Source: Opisthorchis felineus
Taxonomy: Eukaryota; Platyhelminthes; Trematoda; Opisthorchiida; Opisthorchiidae
Assembly (NCBI GenBank): GCA_004794785.1
Contig: SJOL01008619.1
Location: 618,150-682,149, forward strand
Reading direction: 5' to 3'
Length of the DNA stretch: 64,000 nucleotides
Positions 61,301-64,000 of the stretch are shown here, piece after piece. The position numbers were made by a program, and so were the translations under genes. How positions within the stretch are numbered: the first letter of the stretch is position 1; each line of letters begins with the position of its first letter. Below the pieces are notes generated by a model. The model worked only from the letters and a program-made list of their open reading frames with translations, did no database searches and had not been told where the DNA came from.

Positions 61301-61642
61301 TGTCCATTATACCCGTTTTACATGACTTTCTGCTGTTACCAAAGTTTCACACTATTGTCGCGTGTGGGAGTTTGCCATCCGAAAATTACGGACGCATTAA
61401 GGGTTTACACTTTATCAGCTCTATTTAGTTAGTAGTATGAGGAGGTTTGTTTATAACAAGAATGAGGGGAAAACGTCGCTCCCACTCCGAACACTGCCGT
61501 CACATTTGACCCTCGTGCATCTGAATTGTTACGACCTAAGTTTAGATGACATTTGCAGTGGTAATCCACGTTGTGTTTACGGTGAACTAGGAATATTGGT
61601 TTCCAAAAGCAAGTTCTAACTTTCACGCTGTTTTACTTTCAG
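58328..61642 (+). other. TSP-B intron 2
   Basis: A 3315-bp intron. A family-2 dispersed repeat lies at 58828-58904; the 111-codon minus-strand frame at 58657-58992 overlaps it and is best seen as a by-product. No other feature recognised. Confidence 0.6.
58828..58904 (-). repeat. Dispersed repeat (family 2), copy 3
   Basis: GTGGCTGATGATCTGTTCGTT then ACGTTTCGTCAATAATCGATGATG, nearly the same as 30349-30420 across the first 25 bases. On the minus strand the GACGAAACGTT part of the hammerhead-like motif is intact; CTGATGA is reduced to CATCATCGA-like sequence. Lies in TSP-B intron 2. Confidence 0.6.
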
Positions 61643-61746
61643 AGCCCCTGGGATTGGGATTATTCAGCACTGGAATGGTCATCCTCATACTATGCCTCCT
61701 CGGTGTGATTGGTGCCTGTATGAACAGTCGCTGTATACTGGCTGTC
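61643..61746 (+). CDS. TSP-B exon 3 (TM2)
   Basis: A 104-bp exon, phase 1 to 0, after TGTTTTACTTTCAG and before GTAAGT. Thirty-five codons with the split Gln: QPLGLGLFSTGMVIL, then ILCLLGVIGACMNSRCILAV. The G-A-C-M-N-S-R-C-I-L run is the tetraspanin TM2/cytoplasmic-loop signature (family GccGA..E.rCLL). Confidence 0.9.
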
Positions 61747-62099
61747 GTAAGTTGCTCAGTTCAATCATTAGCATCCAGCAAGATGTATCATGTTGCCAGT
61801 CGCTGAGCAAAATCCACCGGCAACCCGAATTATCGCGAGGGTAAAATACCTGACAAAATGGAACATACTCATAGACGTCTCAAAAACGACTACCAGACAC
61901 ACGCTACTGACTAATTTGGTGTCTTCTCCGGCAAGCCTTTTTGTTTGTAGAACAGCAAAAGATTGTGTGCAAAAAGTTTGTGTTTTGGTCACATGCTCAT
62001 CTGCGGAGTGGCTCCGAATGGACGTAGAAGAATATCACTAAACCAGTCTCTAAGCATGTCACTTTGAAGAAAGAACAGAGTGCACAAAATATAAACATT
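61747..62099 (+). other. Start of TSP-B intron 3
   Basis: Follows donor GTAAGT at 61747. No feature before the hammerhead element at 62.1 kb. Confidence 0.5.
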
Positions 62100-62460
62100 T
62101 TGAGGGGATATTCATGTAAATCCCAGCTGAATGTCTCGTTTATGATATGCTTCAACTTCAAGAAAATGCACTTTGATATCTCGAAAGTCGTACCAAATAA
62201 AACATGAGGCGGCATGGTGCAGCTCATTTGGTGCGAGAATACCACAACGGAGAGATTCAGCTAGGATTCAGCTGAGTCTTCCGTTAAAATAAAATGGATG
62301 CGCAGATGAGTGTAGTTTGCGAATTTCGTAAAATTCGGGTTCAAGTTGAAAGTAAGGTTGACGATAACTGGAGGACTGCGCCTACATGATAAGCCCTATG
62401 AAGGACGAAACCGTTCGTGCGCTATCGAAAAGTTTCCAGTAACCTTGGGACTAGTGGTCC
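62100..62460 (+). mobile_element. Hammerhead element, degenerate, with inverted 5' end
   Basis: A short inverted piece (CAGCTGAATGTCTCGTTTATG) precedes a plus-sense unit starting near 62155 (AAGAAAATGCACTTTGATATC) and running through ATGAGGCGGC, GCAGATGAGTGTAG and the ribozyme region to AGTAACCTTGGGACTAG. The ribozyme reads ATGATAA for CTGATGA and stem III is ACC/GTT, so it is inactive. It sits in what should be TSP-B intron 3, in sense orientation. Confidence 0.8.
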
Positions 62461-64000
62461 TGCAAGTAAATGAAGGTCGTAGTTTCACAAAATCTTTCAT
62501 ACCGGTGCCCCATTATCTGGGAAATCATGACTCCTGGCCCCAAGTTTTAGCCCCGTGTAACACAGTAATCGATTGCATTTTTTAGAATGCTGAGATTGAG
62601 CAACTTCAGGTAGATTGGGTAGGCGTCATTCTCAGGCTTTTCGGGTAGTGTTAGGTAACGAAAACTTTGAGAAAACTCTTTAATTATTGACTGTTAATTA
62701 GTGTTATTTCGTGCGAATTTTTGTTGATTTCCAAACAGTTTGGCATCTACTGCAAATATCCATTCACCTTTCGTCCCCTCAACTAGCATGCCATCGTCAG
62801 TTTGTTTATCCCAATGCCATTCGAATTTGTGTTGCTTGGCAAAATTTCGTTTCTGGTCTCTGGTCTTTGATTTTCATCGAGACTTATCAGTTCGTTCATA
62901 AGTACCCAATGATTGTCGAGATGAAACCGGTTGTTGGCCGGTTAATTTTCTGGTTAAGCGATTAACAACCCACAGGTGAAACGTACCGCGTCAAGAAGCA
63001 GTGAGGAGTTTGTGCTGGGGAGTATTTCAAAACCACTGTGAATAATCGCGCCTTACAGTACCAGTTCTTGAATGTTTGACATCGGGTTCGCAGTCAGCGA
63101 TTGACCATTAGGTTTGTTTATGTGGTTCTAAAAAAATAGAACCATGGTATTCGACAGACGGATATGTGAAATCAGACTGACAAGTGCGGTCAACCATGTC
63201 ATAACATGTGAATACAGTAAACCAGGACAACATTTTTGGGAAATTACCTAAAATCTCACTGCTGCATGGGTAATCAAGGTCAAGGAAACTGAAAAAGAAG
63301 ATAACTAAATTAAAAGGTGTGAATTAACATCTACGCTGTATAACCCAAGAAAATTATCAAACGGTCTCCATGCCTTATAAAATACAATCTGACCAAAATG
63401 AAGTAAAACACTTACATGGCTAGTAGGAACACCTCGACGTTTCATTAGTGATTTTGAATAGACCAAGAAAATAGCGAACGGTACCTCACATTCGACGCGA
63501 CTCTATTGAAGTTGCTTGCCGAAAAAACCAAAAGTACTGACCGACGTATAAACAATGTAACAAACGTCCAGCGGCTGGAAATGACCTTATATGCCAAGCT
63601 AAAAGTAAACTAGTGGTTTCAATCGAAGCTCTGGACATCCTTTCATGTGGCAAACTAAGAGGATTGAGTGCAAATTTCACCAAAAAAGCTTTTTGCTGAT
63701 GGATTCTCCACCAAAACTTCAAGCCTCTGAATTGGTCTGTACATGTTCCCTACGGAGAAAATTAATTTGACAAATCTCGGCTGGAAGAAGAGACAATTTG
63801 TGGTGTCCTGTGAACTATGTGCTGAAGAGTTGTGGTCAAACTAACGAAGACAACAGATTACAAGCGGAAGACAATTTCAAAAGTTTGAAGTTCAGTTTAG
63901 TTAAAAGTAAAACGTCCTTTACATATATCGTAGTCCGTTCGTAAATTAACTGTAAAGCAAGTGGTTTAAGGTGTGAAGTTAATGTGAGTTCGCTCACCCG
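62461..64000. other. TSP-B intron 3 continued; right edge
   Basis: No TM3 exon, RNA gene or repeat was found. Open frames (62711-62965, 63486-63722) show no family features. Confidence 0.45.

Larger units (their letters stand above)
54350..61746 (+). other. Gene span: tetraspanin TSP-B (exons 1-3; continues past the window)
   Basis: Three plus-strand exons join in frame (54350-54421, 58198-58327, 61643-61746) with introns of 3776 and 3315 bp and phases 0 and 1, leaving in phase 0. They encode about 97 residues: short N-terminus, TM1, a compact first loop of about 25 residues, TM2 and the short cytoplasmic loop. Gene structure mirrors TSP-A, with the same phases and the same 104-bp TM2 exon. 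The TM3 exon (expected 75 bp) was searched for up to 64000 and not seen, so the rest lies beyond the right edge. Expected role as for TSP-A: membrane scaffold, probably tegument or vesicle; this is inference from the family. Confidence 0.87.

Overview
The window reads as nuclear DNA of a flatworm, most likely a digenean trematode. The reasons are sparse short exons split by introns of about 0.5-3.8 kb, dense decayed retroelements, and a hammerhead-ribozyme repeat that resembles trematode Sm-alpha elements and animal retrozymes. There is no bacterial-type coding, operon or CRISPR structure, and most open frames are chance. The organism is inferred from content; no species-level marker was seen.

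Genes. Two tetraspanin genes point away from each other. TSP-A (minus strand, 14603 down to about 4212) has seven recognisable exons: start codon, TM1, first extracellular loop, TM2, TM3, and a large loop with CCG and a PxTCC version of the PxSCC motif. The TM4 exon was not found and may lie beyond the left edge. TSP-B (plus strand, 54350 to 61746 and beyond) has three exons covering the start, TM1, first loop and TM2; the rest lies past the right edge. Both genes use the intron phase series 0, 1, 0 and a TM2 exon of 104 bp. In both, a splice acceptor lies only 15-17 nt before the ATG, which suggests a tiny 5' exon or spliced-leader trans-splicing. Between them, orphan exon-like segments on the minus strand (30715-30860; weaker at 27559-27859 and 26434-26641) hint at at least one more gene.

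Mobile elements. The main find is a short repeat with a unit of about 293 bp, each unit carrying one type I hammerhead ribozyme with a loopless ACC/GGT stem III. At least seven loci carry it. Three ribozymes (20761-20803, 36683-36725, 41474-41516) keep every core base and all stems, one (50262-50303) has a single core change plus one stem I mismatch, and the rest are decayed. Two loci are fold-back insertions flanked by perfect 14- and 16-bp target-site duplications. In three fold-backs the inversion junction falls at the CUGAUGA/stem II boundary of the ribozyme. A Penelope-like GIY-YIG endonuclease tail (23545-23762), a CR1/Jockey-like reverse transcriptase relic (2880-3650), two further families with hammerhead-like motifs, a tRNA-headed SINE family and an Ala-tRNA-like SINE complete the repeat content.

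Layout: 1-4.2 kb, LINE relic and the end of TSP-A; 4.2-14.6 kb, TSP-A with repeat-filled introns; 14.6-26 kb, intergenic with SINE, hammerhead element and PLE tail; 26-31 kb, possible minus-strand gene with SINEs; 31-54 kb, intergenic with several hammerhead elements; 54-64 kb, TSP-B.
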